Shown: positions 47,992-58,969, counted from the stretch's first letter. The stretch: DNA of 64,000 nt from Oceanirhabdus seepicola (GCF_023684385.1 NZ_JAGSOJ010000002.1:1-64000); one strand, 5' to 3'. The notes: a model not told the origin generated them from the letters alone. Made by a program: numbers and translations.

Positions 47992-48660
47992 GTGGGTCAA
48001 AAAGTCAATCCTCATGGTTTAAGAGTTGGTGTTATCAAAGACTGGGACGCTAAATGGTATGCTGATAAGAAAAATTTCGCAGATTACCTAATGGAAGATG
48101 TTGAGTTAAGAAAATACATCAAGAATAAACATAAAAATGCAGGAATTTCTAAAATTGAAATTGAGAGAGCTGCTAAAAAAGTTAAGCTTAACATATATAC
48201 AGCTAAGCCAGGTATGGTAATAGGTAGAGGCGGATCTGGAATTGAAGCTCTAAAAACAGAAATCAAGAAGAATATCTTAAAAAATAGTAACAAAAACTTA
48301 CTAATAAATATTGTAGAAGTTAAGCAATCTGAGAAAGATGCTCAATTAGTTGCTGAGAATATAGCACTTCAGTTAGAAAAGAGAATTTCATTCAGAAGAG
48401 CTATGAAGCAATGTATTCAAAGAGCAATGAAATCAGGCGTAAAAGGTATAAAGACTGCTTGTGCTGGTAGATTAGGCGGAGCGGAAATTGCTAGAACTGA
48501 ACAATATAACGAAGGAACAATTCCACTACAAACTTTAAGAGCAGATATTGATTATGGATTTGCTGAAGCAGATACAGTCTACGGTAAGATTGGTGTAAAA
48601 GTTTGGATATATAAAGGTGAGGTTCTTCCAGTAGTTAAAAGCGAGAAAAAAAGAGCTTAA
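47992..48660 (+). CDS. rpsC: Ribosomal protein S3
   Basis: The 222-residue protein lines the mRNA entry channel and has helicase-like function with S4 and S5. A KH domain lies at about 40-110 with the GRGGSGIE loop (canonical GxxG). The N-terminal [23 protein letters not shown] is read from GTG 47992, with AAGGAGGG upstream. The C-terminal domain contains the [30 protein letters not shown] signature. Confidence 0.97.
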   Translation: MGQKVNPHGLRVGVIKDWDAKWYADKKNFADYLMEDVELRKYIKNKHKNAGISKIEIERAAKKVKLNIYTAKPGMVIGRGGSGIEALKTEIKKNILKNSNKNLLINIVEVKQSEKDAQLVAENIALQLEKRISFRRAMKQCIQRAMKSGVKGIKTACAGRLGGAEIARTEQYNEGTIPLQTLRADIDYGFAEADTVYGKIGVKVWIYKGEVLPVVKSEKKRA

Positions 48661-48703
48661 TTTGTAAAATAGAGCGGATTGCTAAGGAAGGAGGAAAAGC
48701 AAA

Positions 48704-49138
48704 ATGTTAATGCCTAAAAGAGTCAAGCGTCGTAAAGTACAACGTGGAAGAATGAAAGGTAAAGCTACAAGAGGAAACTTCATTGCTTATGGAGAGTTCG
48801 GATTACAAGCTACTGAATGCGGATGGATTAAAAGTAATCAGATAGAAGCAGCCAGAATTGCAATCAATAGACATGTTAAAAGAGGGGGAAAAGTTTGGAT
48901 CAAAATTTTCCCAGATAAGCCTGTAACTCAAAAACCAGCAGAAACTCGTATGGGTTCTGGTAAAGGTTCTCCAGAGTATTGGGTAGCAGTTGTTAAGCCA
49001 GGTAGAGTTTTATTCGAAATCGCAGGCGTAAGTGAGGAATTAGCTAGAGAGGCTATGAGATTAGCATCACATAAGCTTCCAGTAAAATGTAAATTCGTCA
49101 GAAGAGCAGATTTCGAGGAAATGGGTGGTGAAGAATAA
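48704..49138 (+). CDS. rplP: Ribosomal protein L16
   Basis: The 144-residue protein starts [19 protein letters not shown], the usual form, so ATG 48704 is kept over the ATG two codons later; GGAGG lies 9 bases upstream. It orients A-site tRNA and binds near the peptidyl-transferase centre. The [20 protein letters not shown] signature is present. Its TAA overlaps the rpmC start. Confidence 0.97.
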   Translation: MLMPKRVKRRKVQRGRMKGKATRGNFIAYGEFGLQATECGWIKSNQIEAARIAINRHVKRGGKVWIKIFPDKPVTQKPAETRMGSGKGSPEYWVAVVKPGRVLFEIAGVSEELAREAMRLASHKLPVKCKFVRRADFEEMGGEE

Positions 49139-49350
49139 TGAAACAAAGAGAGTTACAAGAATTAAGAAATAGCAGCCCAGAAGAGTTATCATTAAAGGTT
49201 AGAGATTTAAAAGGAGAGCTATTCAATTTAAGATTCCAGTTAGCTACTGGACAATTAGAAAATCCAATGAGAATCAAACAAGTTAAGAAGTCGATAGCTC
49301 AGATTAAAACAGTAATTAGAGAAGCTGAGTTAAAGGCGTTGCAACAATAG
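49138..49350 (+). CDS. rpmC: Ribosomal protein L29
   Basis: The 70-residue helical hairpin protein sits by the tunnel exit next to L23. The sequence [19 protein letters not shown] is the family signature. The ATG overlaps the rplP stop by one base (TAATG), so translation is coupled. No separate strong RBS is needed. Confidence 0.96.
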   Translation: MKQRELQELRNSSPEELSLKVRDLKGELFNLRFQLATGQLENPMRIKQVKKSIAQIKTVIREAELKALQQ

Positions 49351-49374
49351 TAGCAACGAAGGGAGGTTTAAATA

Positions 49375-49629
49375 GTGGTTAGAGGAAACAGAAAGACTAG
49401 AGTAGGTAAAGTTGTTTCTGATAAAATGGATAAAACAATCGTAGTTGCGATTGAAACAAAAAAACGTCATCCATTATACGGTAAGACTGTTAATAGAACT
49501 ACTAAGTTCAAAGCTCATGATGAAAACAACGAATGTAAAGTTAATGATATAGTTCAAATAATGGAAACAAGACCATTATCCAAGGATAAGAGATGGAGAT
49601 TGGTTCAAATAGTTGAAAAAGCTAAATAG
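49375..49629 (+). CDS. rpsQ: Ribosomal protein S17
   Basis: The 84-residue OB-fold protein binds the 5' domain of 16S rRNA. It shows [22 protein letters not shown] and the C-terminal [19 protein letters not shown]. The start is GTG 49375, with AAGGGAGG 8 bases upstream. It lies in the invariant order rpmC-rpsQ-rplN. Confidence 0.97.
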   Translation: MVRGNRKTRVGKVVSDKMDKTIVVAIETKKRHPLYGKTVNRTTKFKAHDENNECKVNDIVQIMETRPLSKDKRWRLVQIVEKAK

Positions 49630-49662
49630 TTGATTTCCTTAAAGTTGAAAGGAGGTTCTTAA

Positions 49663-50037
49663 ATGGTACAACAGCAAACTAGACTTAGAATTGCAGATAA
49701 CTCAGGAGCAAAAGAGATTATGTGCATCAGAGTATTAGGTGGATCAAAGAAGAGATATGGAAATATTGGAGATGTAATAGTTGCAAGTGTTAAGAAAGCA
49801 ACACCAGGTGGCGTTGTAAAAAAAGGTGAAGTAGTTAAAGCTGTTATCGTTAGATCTGTAAAAGGTGTAAGAAGAAAAGATGGTTCTTATATTAAGTTTG
49901 ATGATAATGCTGCTGTAATAATCAAAGATGATTTTATGCCAAAAGGTACTCGTATCTTTGGAACTGTAGCAAGAGAGTTGAGAGATCAAGATAAAGATTT
50001 CAGTAAAATTTTATCATTAGCACCAGAAGTTCTATAG
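49663..50037 (+). CDS. rplN: Ribosomal protein L14
   Basis: The 124-residue protein starts [21 protein letters not shown], two residues longer than the usual 122. It forms bridges with 16S rRNA and is the docking site of silencing factor RsfS in other bacteria. The [14 protein letters not shown] signature is present near the C-terminus. ATG 49663 follows GAAAGGAGG. rplX follows after 16 bases. Confidence 0.97.
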   Translation: MVQQQTRLRIADNSGAKEIMCIRVLGGSKKRYGNIGDVIVASVKKATPGGVVKKGEVVKAVIVRSVKGVRRKDGSYIKFDDNAAVIIKDDFMPKGTRIFGTVARELRDQDKDFSKILSLAPEVL

Positions 50038-50053
50038 TTAGGAGGTGGCTAGA

Positions 50054-50368
50054 ATGAAAGTACATGTTAGAAGAAATGATAAGGTAATTGTTGTTTCTGG
50101 TAAAGATAAAGGTAAAATCGGAGAAGTAATTTCAGTACAGCCTAAAACGGGAAAAGTTTTAGTTAAAGATGTTAATATCGTTACTAAACACCAAAAACCA
50201 AGCAGACAAAACATGCAAGGCGGAATGGTTCAAATGGAAGCACCGATTTATAGCTCAAAAGTAATGCTTTACTGCGATAAGTGCAAGAAAGCAACAAGAA
50301 TTTCTAAGAAGATTCTTGAAGATGGTTCAAAAGTAAGAATATGCAAAAAATGTAGTGAAACTTTATAA
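50054..50368 (+). CDS. rplX: Ribosomal protein L24
   Basis: The 104-residue protein has an N-terminal KOW motif ([16 protein letters not shown]) and is an early 50S assembly initiator. A C-terminal CDKC/CKKC pair ([14 protein letters not shown], [10 protein letters not shown]) suggests a zinc-ribbon tail as in other Firmicutes. ATG 50054 follows GGAGGTGG; an in-frame GTG at 50045 lies inside that RBS and is rejected. Confidence 0.96.
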   Translation: MKVHVRRNDKVIVVSGKDKGKIGEVISVQPKTGKVLVKDVNIVTKHQKPSRQNMQGGMVQMEAPIYSSKVMLYCDKCKKATRISKKILEDGSKVRICKKCSETL

Positions 50369-50396
50369 TAGATTACTTGGGAAGGAGGTAAGGATT

Positions 50397-50942
50397 ATGA
50401 TACCAAGACTTCAGGAGAAGTACCAAAAAGAAGTTGTTCCAGCTTTGATGGAAAAATTCGGATATAAGAATATAATGCAGGTACCAAAGCTTGAAAAGAT
50501 CGTTCTTAATATGGGTCTAGGAGAAGCTAAGGAAAACTCAAAAGTTATTGAAAGTGCAGTAACTGATTTACAATTAATCGCAGGACAAAAGCCTGTAGTT
50601 ACTAAATCAAGAAAATCAGTTGCGAACTTCAAAGTAAGAGAAGGTATGAATATTGGAAGTAAAGTTACTTTAAGAAAAGTAAGAATGTATGAATTTGCTG
50701 ATAAGTTCATCAATATTGCTCTTCCTAGAGAAAGAGACTTCAGAGGAGTTTCTGCAAAGTCTTTCGATGGAAGAGGAAACTATGCAGTAGGTATTAAAGA
50801 GCAATTAATGTTCCCTGAAATCGAATACGATAAGATTGATAAAATTAGAGGTATGGATGTTATTTTCGTAACAACTGCAAAAACTGACGAAGAGGCAAAA
50901 GAATTATTAAAGTTATTAGGTATGCCTTTTGCTCAGCAGTAA
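50397..50942 (+). CDS. rplE: Ribosomal protein L5
   Basis: The 181-residue protein binds 5S rRNA and contacts P-site tRNA. It starts [18 protein letters not shown] and carries the [16 protein letters not shown] and [19 protein letters not shown] segments. ATG 50397 is used, with GGAAGGAGG 9 bases upstream; the longer frame would overlap rplX. rpsN follows after 12 bases. Confidence 0.97.
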   Translation: MIPRLQEKYQKEVVPALMEKFGYKNIMQVPKLEKIVLNMGLGEAKENSKVIESAVTDLQLIAGQKPVVTKSRKSVANFKVREGMNIGSKVTLRKVRMYEFADKFINIALPRERDFRGVSAKSFDGRGNYAVGIKEQLMFPEIEYDKIDKIRGMDVIFVTTAKTDEEAKELLKLLGMPFAQQ

Positions 50943-50954
50943 GGAGGGAAGATT

Positions 50955-51140
50955 ATGGCACGTAAAGCAATGATCGTAAAGTGGAAAAAAGATCCAAAGC
51001 ATTCTACTAGAGCGTATACAAGATGTAGAAGATGTGGTAGACCACATTCAGTATTAAGAAAATATGGAATTTGTCGTATTTGTTTTAGAGAACTTGCTTA
51101 CGCAGGTCAAATTCCAGGATGTAAGAAAGCTAGTTGGTAA
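50955..51140 (+). CDS. rpsN: Ribosomal protein S14, zinc-binding type
   Basis: The 61-residue short S14 has zinc ligands Cys24, Cys27, Cys40 and Cys43 in [20 protein letters not shown]. This is the C+ type usual in Firmicutes. It sits in the 30S head near the A site. ATG 50955 follows AAGGAGGG. Confidence 0.97.
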   Translation: MARKAMIVKWKKDPKHSTRAYTRCRRCGRPHSVLRKYGICRICFRELAYAGQIPGCKKASW

Positions 51141-51171
51141 TAGAGATATTTGGTGAAAGGAGGCAAATTAA

Positions 51172-51570
51172 ATGGTAATGACAGATCCTATCGCAGATTT
51201 ACTTACGCGTATTAGAAATGCTAATACAGTAGGTCATGAGGTTGTTGATGTACCAGCATCAAAAATTAAGAAGGGTATTCTTGAAATAATGCTTAACGAA
51301 GGTTACATTAAAAAATGTGAAGAATACAATGACGGCACAATGCCAATGCTAAGAATTACTATGAAATATGGTGAGAGAAAAGAGAGAGTTATAACAGGGT
51401 TAAAGAGAATATCTAAGCCAGGTTTAAGAGTATATACAGGTAAAGATGAAATACCAAAAGTATTAAATGGACTAGGAACTGCAATTATTTCAACACCAAA
51501 AGGACTTTTAGTTGATAGAGATGCTAGAAAAGTAAACGTAGGTGGAGAAGTAATCTGCTACATCTGGTAG
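51172..51570 (+). CDS. rpsH: Ribosomal protein S8
   Basis: The 132-residue protein begins [18 protein letters not shown] and ends with the signature [26 protein letters not shown]. It binds the central domain of 16S rRNA and represses the spc operon in E. coli. ATG 51172 follows AAAGGAGG; the ATG two codons later is less likely. Confidence 0.97.
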   Translation: MVMTDPIADLLTRIRNANTVGHEVVDVPASKIKKGILEIMLNEGYIKKCEEYNDGTMPMLRITMKYGERKERVITGLKRISKPGLRVYTGKDEIPKVLNGLGTAIISTPKGLLVDRDARKVNVGGEVICYIW

Positions 51571-51593
51571 TTTAACATAGAGGAGGTGTAGAA

Positions 51594-52133
51594 ATGTCAA
51601 GAATTGGTAAACTTCCAATAGAAATCCCTGCTGGTGTAACTGTAGCAGTGACAGATCAAAATCTTGTAACTGTTAAAGGGCCAAAGGGAGAACTTAGTAA
51701 ACAATTTCACAAAGAGATGATTATTACAGTAGAAGATAATTCAGTTGTGGTTAACAAACCAAGTGAAAATAAATTACACAGAGCACTACAAGGTACTTTA
51801 AGAGCTATAATTAATAATATGGTAATTGGAGTAACTGAAGGGTTCAAGAAGGTTCTTGAACTAGTTGGTGTTGGTTACAGAGCAGAAGTTAAGGGTGGTA
51901 ACTTAGTTATGAACTTAGGTTATTCTCATCCAGTAGAAATTACTGCTGTTGAAGGTGTAACTTTCAAAACAGAAGGTACAACAAAGGTTATCGTTGAAGG
52001 TATAGATAAAGAGAAAGTTGGTTCAGCTGCTGCTGATATCAGAAAATGGAGAGTACCAGAGCCTTATAAAGGTAAGGGAATCAAATACGAAGGTGAATAC
52101 ATCAGACGTAAAGAAGGTAAAACTGGTAAATAA
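51594..52133 (+). CDS. rplF: Ribosomal protein L6
   Basis: The 179-residue protein is two repeated L6 domains, starting [15 protein letters not shown] and ending with the signature [25 protein letters not shown]. It lies near the factor-binding centre and the sarcin-ricin loop. ATG 51594 follows GAGGAGGTG. rplR follows after 25 bases. Confidence 0.97.
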   Translation: MSRIGKLPIEIPAGVTVAVTDQNLVTVKGPKGELSKQFHKEMIITVEDNSVVVNKPSENKLHRALQGTLRAIINNMVIGVTEGFKKVLELVGVGYRAEVKGGNLVMNLGYSHPVEITAVEGVTFKTEGTTKVIVEGIDKEKVGSAAADIRKWRVPEPYKGKGIKYEGEYIRRKEGKTGK

Positions 52134-52158
52134 ATAAGTAGAAAGGAGTCAATGCTAC

Positions 52159-52521
52159 ATGGCTAAGAAGATGAGCAAAAATGATGCTAGAATCAGACGT
52201 CATAAAAGATTGCGTAAAAAAATCAGTGGTACTACTGAAAGACCAAGATTAAGCGTTTTCAGAAGTGAGAAGAATATATACGCACAAATTATAGATGATT
52301 CAGTTGGAAATACATTAGTATCGGCTTCAAGCTTAGACAATGAGCTTGAGTTGAAAGCAGGAAGTAATAAAGAAGCTGCTAGACAAGTTGGAGAGCTAGT
52401 TGCTAAAAGAGCCCTTGAAAAAGGAATTGATAACGTAGTATTTGATAGAGGCGGATTCATTTACCACGGAAGAATTCAAGAACTTGCTGAAGGTGCTAGA
52501 GAAGTTGGACTTAAATTCTAG
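52159..52521 (+). CDS. rplR: Ribosomal protein L18
   Basis: The 120-residue 5S rRNA-binding protein has a basic N-terminus ([15 protein letters not shown]) and the conserved [24 protein letters not shown] end. It lies with L5 in the central protuberance. ATG 52159 follows AAAGGAG with a 10-base gap. Confidence 0.97.
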   Translation: MAKKMSKNDARIRRHKRLRKKISGTTERPRLSVFRSEKNIYAQIIDDSVGNTLVSASSLDNELELKAGSNKEAARQVGELVAKRALEKGIDNVVFDRGGFIYHGRIQELAEGAREVGLKF

Positions 52522-52538
52522 GTAAAGGAGGGTGAGCC

Positions 52539-53042
52539 GTGGAAAAGAGAATTGATTCAACAAATTTAGAATTAAAAGAGAAAGTTGTTGGCATCAACAG
52601 AGTTACTAAGGTTGTTAAAGGTGGAAGAAATTTTAGATTTACTGCTTTAGTTGTTGTTGGTGATGAGAACGGTCATGTTGGAGTTGGTACAGGTAAGGCT
52701 GTTGAGATTCCAGATGCAATAAGAAAAGGTATCGAAGATGCGAAGAAAAAACTTGTAAGAGTTGCTATGGTAGATGGTACTGTACCTCACAGAACAAATG
52801 GTGTATACGGATCAGCTAATGTTTTAATTATGCCAGCTGAAGAAGGAACAGGAGTTATCGCAGGTGGTCCAGTAAGATCAGTACTTGAGTTAGCTGGATT
52901 ACACAATGTTAGAGCTAAATCATTAGGATCAAACAATCCTAACAATATGGTTAAAGCTACAATTGAAGGTTTATCAAATTTAAGAACTGTAGAACAGGTT
53001 GCTAAATTAAGAGGCAAGACTGTTGAAGAGATCTTAGGATAG
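52539..53042 (+). CDS. rpsE: Ribosomal protein S5
   Basis: The 167-residue protein has a double-stranded RNA-binding-like N-terminal domain ([27 protein letters not shown]) and a C-terminal domain with [25 protein letters not shown]. It affects decoding fidelity with S4. The start is GTG 52539, with AAAGGAGGGTG upstream. rpmD follows after 11 bases. Confidence 0.97.
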   Translation: MEKRIDSTNLELKEKVVGINRVTKVVKGGRNFRFTALVVVGDENGHVGVGTGKAVEIPDAIRKGIEDAKKKLVRVAMVDGTVPHRTNGVYGSANVLIMPAEEGTGVIAGGPVRSVLELAGLHNVRAKSLGSNNPNNMVKATIEGLSNLRTVEQVAKLRGKTVEEILG

Positions 53043-53053
53043 GAGGGATTCCT

Positions 53054-53233
53054 TTGTCTAAGTTAAAAATAACTTTAAAAAAGAGTACAATCGGTAGAAT
53101 GAAGAGTCACAAAGCTACAGTAGAAGCTTTAGGGTTAAGAAAAGTTGGTAGTACTGTAGTGCATAATGATACACCTCAAATCAGAGGAATGGTTAACAAA
53201 GTAACTTATCTCCTAGAAGTTGAGGAAGCATAA
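53054..53233 (+). CDS. rpmD: Ribosomal protein L30
   Basis: The 59-residue protein is read from TTG 53054: [20 protein letters not shown], then [24 protein letters not shown] and ending LEVEEA. The conserved GLRK and RGM segments identify L30. AGGAGGG lies 7 bases upstream. It sits between rpsE and rplO, the standard position. Confidence 0.96.
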   Translation: MSKLKITLKKSTIGRMKSHKATVEALGLRKVGSTVVHNDTPQIRGMVNKVTYLLEVEEA

Positions 53234-53253
53234 TCAAGAGGAGGTGCAACGAA

Positions 53254-53694
53254 ATGAAACTGAACGAGTTAAGACCAGCAGAAGGTTCTAAAAGATCTTC
53301 TAAAAGAATTGGTAGAGGTACTGGTACTGGCTGGGGTAAAACAGCTGGTAGAGGTCAGGATGGACAAAATTCAAGATCAGGCGGTGGAGTAAGACTTGGT
53401 TTTGAAGGTGGTCAAATGCCATTATATAGAAGACTTCCTAAAAGAGGTTTTAATAACATCTTTGCTAAGAAGTATTCTACTGTAAGCATTGATAGACTAA
53501 ACGTGTTTGAAGATGGTACAGAAGTTACACCAGAATTACTTTTAGAGAAAAGAATAGTTAGAAAACTTAATGATGGAATAAAAGTGTTATCAAATGGAAA
53601 TTTAGAAAAAAAGTTAACTATAAAAGCTATGAAATTCTCAAAGGCTGCAATAGAAAAAATTGAAGCAGCTGGAGGAAAAGCTGAGGTGATATAA
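53254..53694 (+). CDS. rplO: Ribosomal protein L15
   Basis: The 146-residue protein has a Gly/Arg-rich, RNA-penetrating N-terminus ([21 protein letters not shown]) and a folded C-terminal domain. It is a late 50S assembly protein. ATG 53254 follows GAGGAGGTG. secY begins one base after its stop, so translation is coupled. Confidence 0.97.
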   Translation: MKLNELRPAEGSKRSSKRIGRGTGTGWGKTAGRGQDGQNSRSGGGVRLGFEGGQMPLYRRLPKRGFNNIFAKKYSTVSIDRLNVFEDGTEVTPELLLEKRIVRKLNDGIKVLSNGNLEKKLTIKAMKFSKAAIEKIEAAGGKAEVI

Positions 53695-53695
53695 C

Positions 53696-54970
53696 GTGTT
53701 ATCTACCCTACGTAATGCCTGGAAAGTTCCTGAACTGAGAAAAAGAATTTTATTTACTATAATGATGGTCGTTATAGTAAGATTGATAGCCCATATAACG
53801 GTTCCTGGAGTTGATGCAACAGCTCTAGCTAAACAAATTAGTGAAACTGGGGGATTAATGTCATTCTATAATCTTTTCTCAGGTGGAGCATTTTCACAAA
53901 TGAGTATAATTGCATTGTCTGTAACACCATACATCAATGCATCAATTATATTTAGTTTATTAACTGTTGCGATTCCATCCCTTGAAAATATGCAAAAAGA
54001 GGGTGCAGAAGGAAGAAAGAAAATTCAAAAATATACAAAATATGCTTCAATATTCTTTGCAATCGTTATGTCAATTGGAGTAATTGGATTAATAAGTAAT
54101 TATGGAGTTATAAAAGATACAAGTTTTTGGACATATTTCACTATTGTTGTTGCACTTGTAACTGGTTCAGTGATTTTAGTTTGGCTTGGTGAGCAAATCA
54201 CAGCATATGGTTTAGGAAATGGTGTTTCATTGATTATCTTTGCAAATATTATTTCAAGATTACCACAACAAACTATAGGATTATATGCTTCTAAAGAAGC
54301 AGATCCTGTTGTTATTACTTTATATTTAGCTATTCTACTTGGATTGCTACTTTGTGTTGTAATAACAAATATGGCTGAAAGAAGAATTCCAGTTCAATAT
54401 GCAGGTAAAGCAGTTGGAAATAAAGTGACAAGAGGACAAAGCAGTCATATTCCAGTAAACGTTAATGGTTCAGCTGTAATATCAATAATTTTTGCTATGT
54501 CTGTTATGAGCTTTTTACCAACTATAGCATCTTTATTTGCGGCAGATAGTAGTTTCGCAAAATTTATTAAAGAAAGCCCATATAGTATATTCAATACAAA
54601 TAGTATACTATATCCTATAATTATGTTTTTATTAGTTATTTTCTTCTGTTGGTTCTATACTGAATTACAGTTGAAACCAGACGAAATGGCTGAAAACATG
54701 CATAAATCATCAGGATTTATTCCAGGAATAAGACCAGGAGAACCTACTAGGAAATACTTGGAGACTGTTATTGGAAGAATATCAATTATAGGTGGATGTT
54801 TTGCGGGTGTTATAGCAATATTCCCTGTAATTGTAGCAATGGTTCCTGGATTAGAAGCTGCTAGATTTGGTGGAACATCACTGTTAATTATGACAGGAGT
54901 GGCACTAGAAACTATGAAGCTATTAGAATCTCAATTAGTAATGCGCCATTATAGAGGTTTCTTAAAATAA
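53696..54970 (+). CDS. secY: SecY, protein-conducting channel
   Basis: The 424-residue membrane protein has ten predicted helices. It starts [20 protein letters not shown] from GTG 53696, with GAGGTGAT inside the rplO end as RBS. Signatures are the plug-region segment [28 protein letters not shown] and the cytosolic loop [12 protein letters not shown] used by SecA and the ribosome. It pairs with SecE (28501). Confidence 0.97.
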   Translation: MLSTLRNAWKVPELRKRILFTIMMVVIVRLIAHITVPGVDATALAKQISETGGLMSFYNLFSGGAFSQMSIIALSVTPYINASIIFSLLTVAIPSLENMQKEGAEGRKKIQKYTKYASIFFAIVMSIGVIGLISNYGVIKDTSFWTYFTIVVALVTGSVILVWLGEQITAYGLGNGVSLIIFANIISRLPQQTIGLYASKEADPVVITLYLAILLGLLLCVVITNMAERRIPVQYAGKAVGNKVTRGQSSHIPVNVNGSAVISIIFAMSVMSFLPTIASLFAADSSFAKFIKESPYSIFNTNSILYPIIMFLLVIFFCWFYTELQLKPDEMAENMHKSSGFIPGIRPGEPTRKYLETVIGRISIIGGCFAGVIAIFPVIVAMVPGLEAARFGGTSLLIMTGVALETMKLLESQLVMRHYRGFLK

Positions 54971-54990
54971 TATATGCGGGGATGATGCAA

Positions 54991-55644
54991 TTGAGAATTA
55001 TTTTATTGGGTGCGCCAGGAGCTGGAAAAGGCACTCAAGCTAAGTCTATAAGTAACAAGTATAATATACCTCATATATCAACTGGAGATATATTTAGAAA
55101 AAATATTAGTGAGAGAACGCCTTTAGGAATTGAAGCTAAGAAATATATTGATAATGGTCAATTAGTACCCGATGAGTTGACAATAGATATTATTAAGTCC
55201 AGATTAGTAGAGGAAGACTGTGAAAATGGATATCTTTTAGATGGTTATCCAAGAACGGTTGAGCAAGCTAAAGCTTTAGATGTTTTTTTAAACGAAAGAG
55301 AAGCAAATCTGGACACCGCATTACTAATTAAAGTTCCTAGAGAGTTTATTCTTGAAAGAATGACTGGTAGGAGAGTGTGCCCATCATGTGGTGCAAGTTA
55401 TCACGTAAAGTTTAACCCTCCTAAAAACGAGGGAATATGTGACATATGCGGCAGTGACATTATTCAAAGAGATGATGATGCTGAAATAACTGTAAACAAA
55501 AGATTAGATATATATGAAGCACAGACTCATCCGTTAATTGAGTATTACAAGAGTAGAGATCTTCTTTCAGAAGTTGATGGAACTCAAGCAATTAATGATG
55601 TTTTTGAGAGTGTTTCTAAAGTTCTAAATGAGTTAAGAAAATAG
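54991..55644 (+). CDS. adk: Adenylate kinase
   Basis: The 217-residue enzyme interconverts ATP+AMP and 2 ADP. The P-loop GAPGAGKGT is at 7-15, followed by DGYPRT and a long LID domain with a structural zinc site (CPSCG and CDICG). TTG 54991 is chosen because it gives the usual [11 protein letters not shown]-terminus and GGGGATG lies 7-8 bases upstream. An ATG at 54982 abuts that sequence. In most Firmicutes map follows adk; here 124 non-coding bases lead to the KOW gene. Confidence 0.95.
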   Translation: MRIILLGAPGAGKGTQAKSISNKYNIPHISTGDIFRKNISERTPLGIEAKKYIDNGQLVPDELTIDIIKSRLVEEDCENGYLLDGYPRTVEQAKALDVFLNEREANLDTALLIKVPREFILERMTGRRVCPSCGASYHVKFNPPKNEGICDICGSDIIQRDDDAEITVNKRLDIYEAQTHPLIEYYKSRDLLSEVDGTQAINDVFESVSKVLNELRK

Positions 55645-55728
55645 AAATTGCAACTTAGGTAAAGTTTAAAATATACTTAGAATCCTATGGATGATATAGT
55701 ATTAAATAGCTTCAAACGGGAAAGATAT

Positions 55729-55734
55729 TATAAT
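55729..55734 (+). promoter_or_regulatory. Possible -10 before the KOW gene
   Basis: A perfect TATAAT lies 35 bases before the TTG start, but the -35 region is poor. It sits in the 124-base gap where map would be expected. Confidence 0.3.
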
Positions 55735-55768
55735 AGGTATTTCTTGGGGCAAATAGAGGTGAAATTAT

Positions 55769-56050
55769 TTGGAACGTAAGAACCTAATAGGTAAAATAGT
55801 TTACTCTAAAGCTGGTAGAGACAAAGATAAATATTTTATGATTTTGGACGTTTTAAACGAAGAATTCGTTTACTTAGTCGATGGACATCTACGAAGGCTT
55901 GAGAGGCCTAAGAAAAAGAAAATTAAACATTTAATTTTCACAGATAAAATCTGTGACGAAGTAAAAGATATTATTCTAAAAGGCAAGAGGCTTAATGATG
56001 CTACTGTAAGAAAAGCCATAAGTCAAAAAATTGCCAATAAGGAGGTTTGA
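55769..56050 (+). CDS. KOW-domain RNA-binding protein (L14e-like)
   Basis: The 93-residue protein starts at TTG 55769 ([26 protein letters not shown]), with AGAGGTGA 6 bases upstream. The KOW/L14e-type beta-barrel fills the first 45 residues, followed by a basic patch ([13 protein letters not shown]) and a helical tail. Such genes commonly sit between map and infA in Firmicutes. A role in translation or ribosome assembly is inferred from context only. It ends 7 bases before the infA start codon. Confidence 0.85.
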   Translation: MERKNLIGKIVYSKAGRDKDKYFMILDVLNEEFVYLVDGHLRRLERPKKKKIKHLIFTDKICDEVKDIILKGKRLNDATVRKAISQKIANKEV

Positions 56051-56057
56051 TTACCTT

Positions 56058-56276
56058 ATGTCAAAGAATGATGTTATTGAAATGCAAGGAACTGTATTAG
56101 AATCTTTACCGAATGCAACATTTCAGGTAGAATTAGAAAGTGGTCATAAAATACTAGCACATATTTCAGGAAAGCTAAGAATGAATTTCATTAGAATATT
56201 ACCAGGTGATAGAGTTAAATTAGAGCTTTCTCCTTATGATTTAAGTAGAGGTAGAATTGTCTGGAGAGAGAAGTAA
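56058..56276 (+). CDS. infA: Translation initiation factor IF-1
   Basis: The 72-residue OB-fold protein reads [20 protein letters not shown] and ends [11 protein letters not shown]. It occupies the A site during initiation. ATG 56058 is used; AAGGAGGT lies 11-12 bases upstream, a slightly long gap, inside the end of the KOW gene. rpmJ follows after 15 bases. Confidence 0.97.
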   Translation: MSKNDVIEMQGTVLESLPNATFQVELESGHKILAHISGKLRMNFIRILPGDRVKLELSPYDLSRGRIVWREK

Positions 56277-56279
56277 TAA

Positions 56280-56405
<126 letters not shown>

Positions 56406-56420
56406 TAAAATTAGATATTA

Positions 56421-56465
56421 AATTTCTGGGTGCGGCTGACAATACGCTTTATTGTTCTAGAAATT
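56421..56465 (+). promoter_or_regulatory. Hairpin leader before rpsM
   Basis: AATTTCT (56421-56427) pairs with AGAAATT (56459-56465) and inner ACAATA (56439-56444) with TATTGT (56450-56455), leaving a large asymmetric G-rich loop. It lies in a 113-base gap before rpsM. It could be an S4-type control site of the alpha operon, which is inference. Confidence 0.5.
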
Positions 56466-56518
56466 AACATATAAATATAATTAAAATCAAAAGAATACCT
56501 AGGAGGTGTAATTGATCA

Positions 56519-56887
56519 ATGGCAAGAATATCTGGAATAGATCTACCTAGAGAAAAAAGGGTAGAGATTGGTTTAACATACATCTTTGGTATTGGATTAC
56601 CATCAGCTCAAAAGATCTTGAAAGAGACTGGAGTAAATCCTGATACTAGAGTTAAGGACTTATCTGAGGATGAGGTTTCTGCTTTAAGAAACTATATCAA
56701 CAAGAATTTTACTGTTGAAGGTGACTTAAGAAGAGGTGTGGCTCTTAATATTAAGAGACTAAACGAAATTGGATGTTTAAGAGGAATTAGACATAGAAGA
56801 GGACTTCCAGTAAGAGGTCAAAGAACAAAAACAAATGCTAGAACAAGAAAAGGGCCTAAGAAGACAATGGCTAACAAGAAAAAGTAA
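56519..56887 (+). CDS. rpsM: Ribosomal protein S13
   Basis: The 122-residue head protein begins [21 protein letters not shown] and ends with the basic tail [19 protein letters not shown] segment that reaches the P site. ATG 56519 follows AGGAGGTG. It opens the alpha group rpsM-rpsK-rpsD-rpoA-rplQ. Confidence 0.97.
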   Translation: MARISGIDLPREKRVEIGLTYIFGIGLPSAQKILKETGVNPDTRVKDLSEDEVSALRNYINKNFTVEGDLRRGVALNIKRLNEIGCLRGIRHRRGLPVRGQRTKTNARTRKGPKKTMANKKK

Positions 56888-56905
56888 CAGATAGGAGGGG
56901 TGAAC

Positions 56906-57304
56906 GTGGCACCAAAGAAAGTTAAAAAAGGTAGTAGAAGAAGAAAAGAGAAAAAGAACATTGAGCATGGATGTGCGCATATAAATTCAACTTTTAACAA
57001 TTCTATTGTTACATTAACAGATAGAGTTGGTAATGCTATCGCTTGGTCTAGTGCGGGCGCATTAGGATTTAAAGGTTCTAAAAAAGGAACTCCATTTGCA
57101 TCTCAAATGGCAGCTGAAACTGCCGCTAAAGTAGCAATGGATCATGGTTTAAAGAGTATAGAAGTATACGTTAAAGGTCCAGGTTCAGGTAGAGAAGCTG
57201 CAATAAGATCTTTACAAGCAGCTGGATTAGAGATTACTTTAATCAAAGACGTTACTCCAATACCACATAATGGTTGTAGACCACCAAAGAGAAGAAGAGT
57301 TTAG
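56906..57304 (+). CDS. rpsK: Ribosomal protein S11
   Basis: The 132-residue platform protein reads [20 protein letters not shown] from GTG 56906; a GTG two codons upstream lies within the RBS AGGAGGGG. The signature [21 protein letters not shown] and the C-terminal [17 protein letters not shown] end are visible. It sits near the E site. Confidence 0.97.
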   Translation: MAPKKVKKGSRRRKEKKNIEHGCAHINSTFNNSIVTLTDRVGNAIAWSSAGALGFKGSKKGTPFASQMAAETAAKVAMDHGLKSIEVYVKGPGSGREAAIRSLQAAGLEITLIKDVTPIPHNGCRPPKRRRV

Positions 57305-57324
57305 TAAATAAGGAGGTGTGATTC

Positions 57325-57945
57325 ATGGCAAGATATACTGGAGCAGTATGTAGATTATGTAGAAGAGAAGGAATGAAGTTATTCCTTAAAGGAGATAGAT
57401 GCTTTACTGATAAGTGTGCTTTTACTAGAAGAAGTTATGCACCTGGTCAACATGGGCAACGTAGAAGTAAAATGACTGACTACGGAGTTCAGTTAAGAGA
57501 AAAGCAAAAAGCTAGAAGAATATACGGAGTTCTTGAGAAGCAGTTTAGAAGAACTTACGAAGAAGCTAGTAGATTAAAGGGTGTAACAGGTGACAACCTA
57601 TTAATGCTTCTTGAAGTTAGATTAGATAACGTAGTTTTTAAATTAGGTTATGGTAACTCAAGAAAAGAAGCAAGACAATTAGTAACTCATGAACATTTCA
57701 CTGTTAACGGTAAGAAAGTTAATATTCCATCATATAAAGTTAAACCTGGTGATGTTATAGCTGTTAAAGAGAAGAGCAGAGCTACTGAGTTATTTAAAAC
57801 ATATGTTGAGAACCCTAAGAATGTTCCAGCATGGTTAGAATCAAATATAGCTAGCTTTGAAGGTAAAGTGGTATCTGTTCCTAGCAGAGAACAAATAGAT
57901 ACTCCAATCAATGAGACACTAATCGTCGAGTTATACAGCAAGTAA
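57325..57945 (+). CDS. rpsD: Ribosomal protein S4 (zinc form)
   Basis: The 206-residue protein has an N-terminal zinc knuckle (Cys9, Cys12, Cys26, Cys31) and an S4 RNA-binding domain (about 95-160, [25 protein letters not shown]). It starts 30S assembly and can repress the alpha operon. ATG 57325 follows AAGGAGGTG. In B. subtilis rpsD lies elsewhere, so its presence here is the clostridial arrangement. Confidence 0.97.
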   Translation: MARYTGAVCRLCRREGMKLFLKGDRCFTDKCAFTRRSYAPGQHGQRRSKMTDYGVQLREKQKARRIYGVLEKQFRRTYEEASRLKGVTGDNLLMLLEVRLDNVVFKLGYGNSRKEARQLVTHEHFTVNGKKVNIPSYKVKPGDVIAVKEKSRATELFKTYVENPKNVPAWLESNIASFEGKVVSVPSREQIDTPINETLIVELYSK

Positions 57946-58002
57946 TAGCTAAATATTAGTTACCCTCATTTGAGGTTGAGTTCCAATGAAGGAGGGTTAG
58001 AA

Positions 58003-58956
58003 TTGTTAGAAATAGAAAAACCAAAATTAGAGTGTGTTGAATGTTCAGAAGACGGTTCATATGGTAAATTTGTCATAGAACCTCTTGAAAGAGGATATGG
58101 TATAACATTAGGTAATGCTTTAAGAAGAATACTTCTTTCATCATTACCTGGTGCAGCGCCTAATTGGATTAAAATTGATGGAGTTCTACATGAATTTTCA
58201 ACAGTTAAAGGGGTTAAAGAGGATGTTACACAGATCATCCTAAACCTTAAACAATTAGCTGCAAGATTTTTAGAAGTAGAGACAACTCAAAGTACATTAA
58301 TTATCGATGCAGAAGGCCCAGGGGTTGTTACTGCACGTGACATCAGAACTAATGGAGATGTAGAAATTATGAATGAAGATCTTCATATTGCTACACTTGA
58401 TTCTGATGCAAAATTATCTATGGAAATTAACTTGGTTAGAGGTAGAGGATATGTTTCTCAGAACAAGAATAAGAATGAGGAATTACCAATAGCTACTATC
58501 CCTGTTGACTCTATATTTACACCAGTAAAAAGAGTGAACTTTACTGTAGATAATACAAGAGTTGGTCAAATTACTGATTATGATAAGCTTACTTTAGAAC
58601 TTTGGAGTGATGGTACTATTAAGCCAGAGGAAGCTATTGGTTTATCAGCTAAAATTCTTATTGAACATTTTAAATTATTTATGACATTAACTGATCAAGC
58701 AGATAATGTTGAAATTATGGTTGAAAAAGAAGAAGACAAAAAAGAAAAAGTTCTAGAGATGAGTATCGAAGAGCTTGATCTTTCTGTTAGAAGCTACAAT
58801 TGCTTGAAGAGAGCTGGAATTAACACTGTCCAAGAACTTACTGAAAAATCAATGGACGACATGATGAAGGTAAGAAATCTTGGTAAAAAATCTCTTGAAG
58901 AAGTTCAAAAGAAATTATTAGAGTTAAGTTTAGGCTTGAGACAAAGCGAGGAATAA
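58003..58956 (+). CDS. rpoA: RNA polymerase alpha subunit
   Basis: The 317-residue protein has an N-terminal assembly domain ([22 protein letters not shown]) and a C-terminal UP-element-binding domain (about 245-310, [19 protein letters not shown]). TTG 58003 gives the family-typical [13 protein letters not shown] start and has GAAGGAGGG 6 bases upstream; the longer frame begins upstream of that RBS. rplQ follows after 13 bases. Confidence 0.98.
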   Translation: MLEIEKPKLECVECSEDGSYGKFVIEPLERGYGITLGNALRRILLSSLPGAAPNWIKIDGVLHEFSTVKGVKEDVTQIILNLKQLAARFLEVETTQSTLIIDAEGPGVVTARDIRTNGDVEIMNEDLHIATLDSDAKLSMEINLVRGRGYVSQNKNKNEELPIATIPVDSIFTPVKRVNFTVDNTRVGQITDYDKLTLELWSDGTIKPEEAIGLSAKILIEHFKLFMTLTDQADNVEIMVEKEEDKKEKVLEMSIEELDLSVRSYNCLKRAGINTVQELTEKSMDDMMKVRNLGKKSLEEVQKKLLELSLGLRQSEE

Positions 58957-58969
58957 AGGAGGGTGAGCA

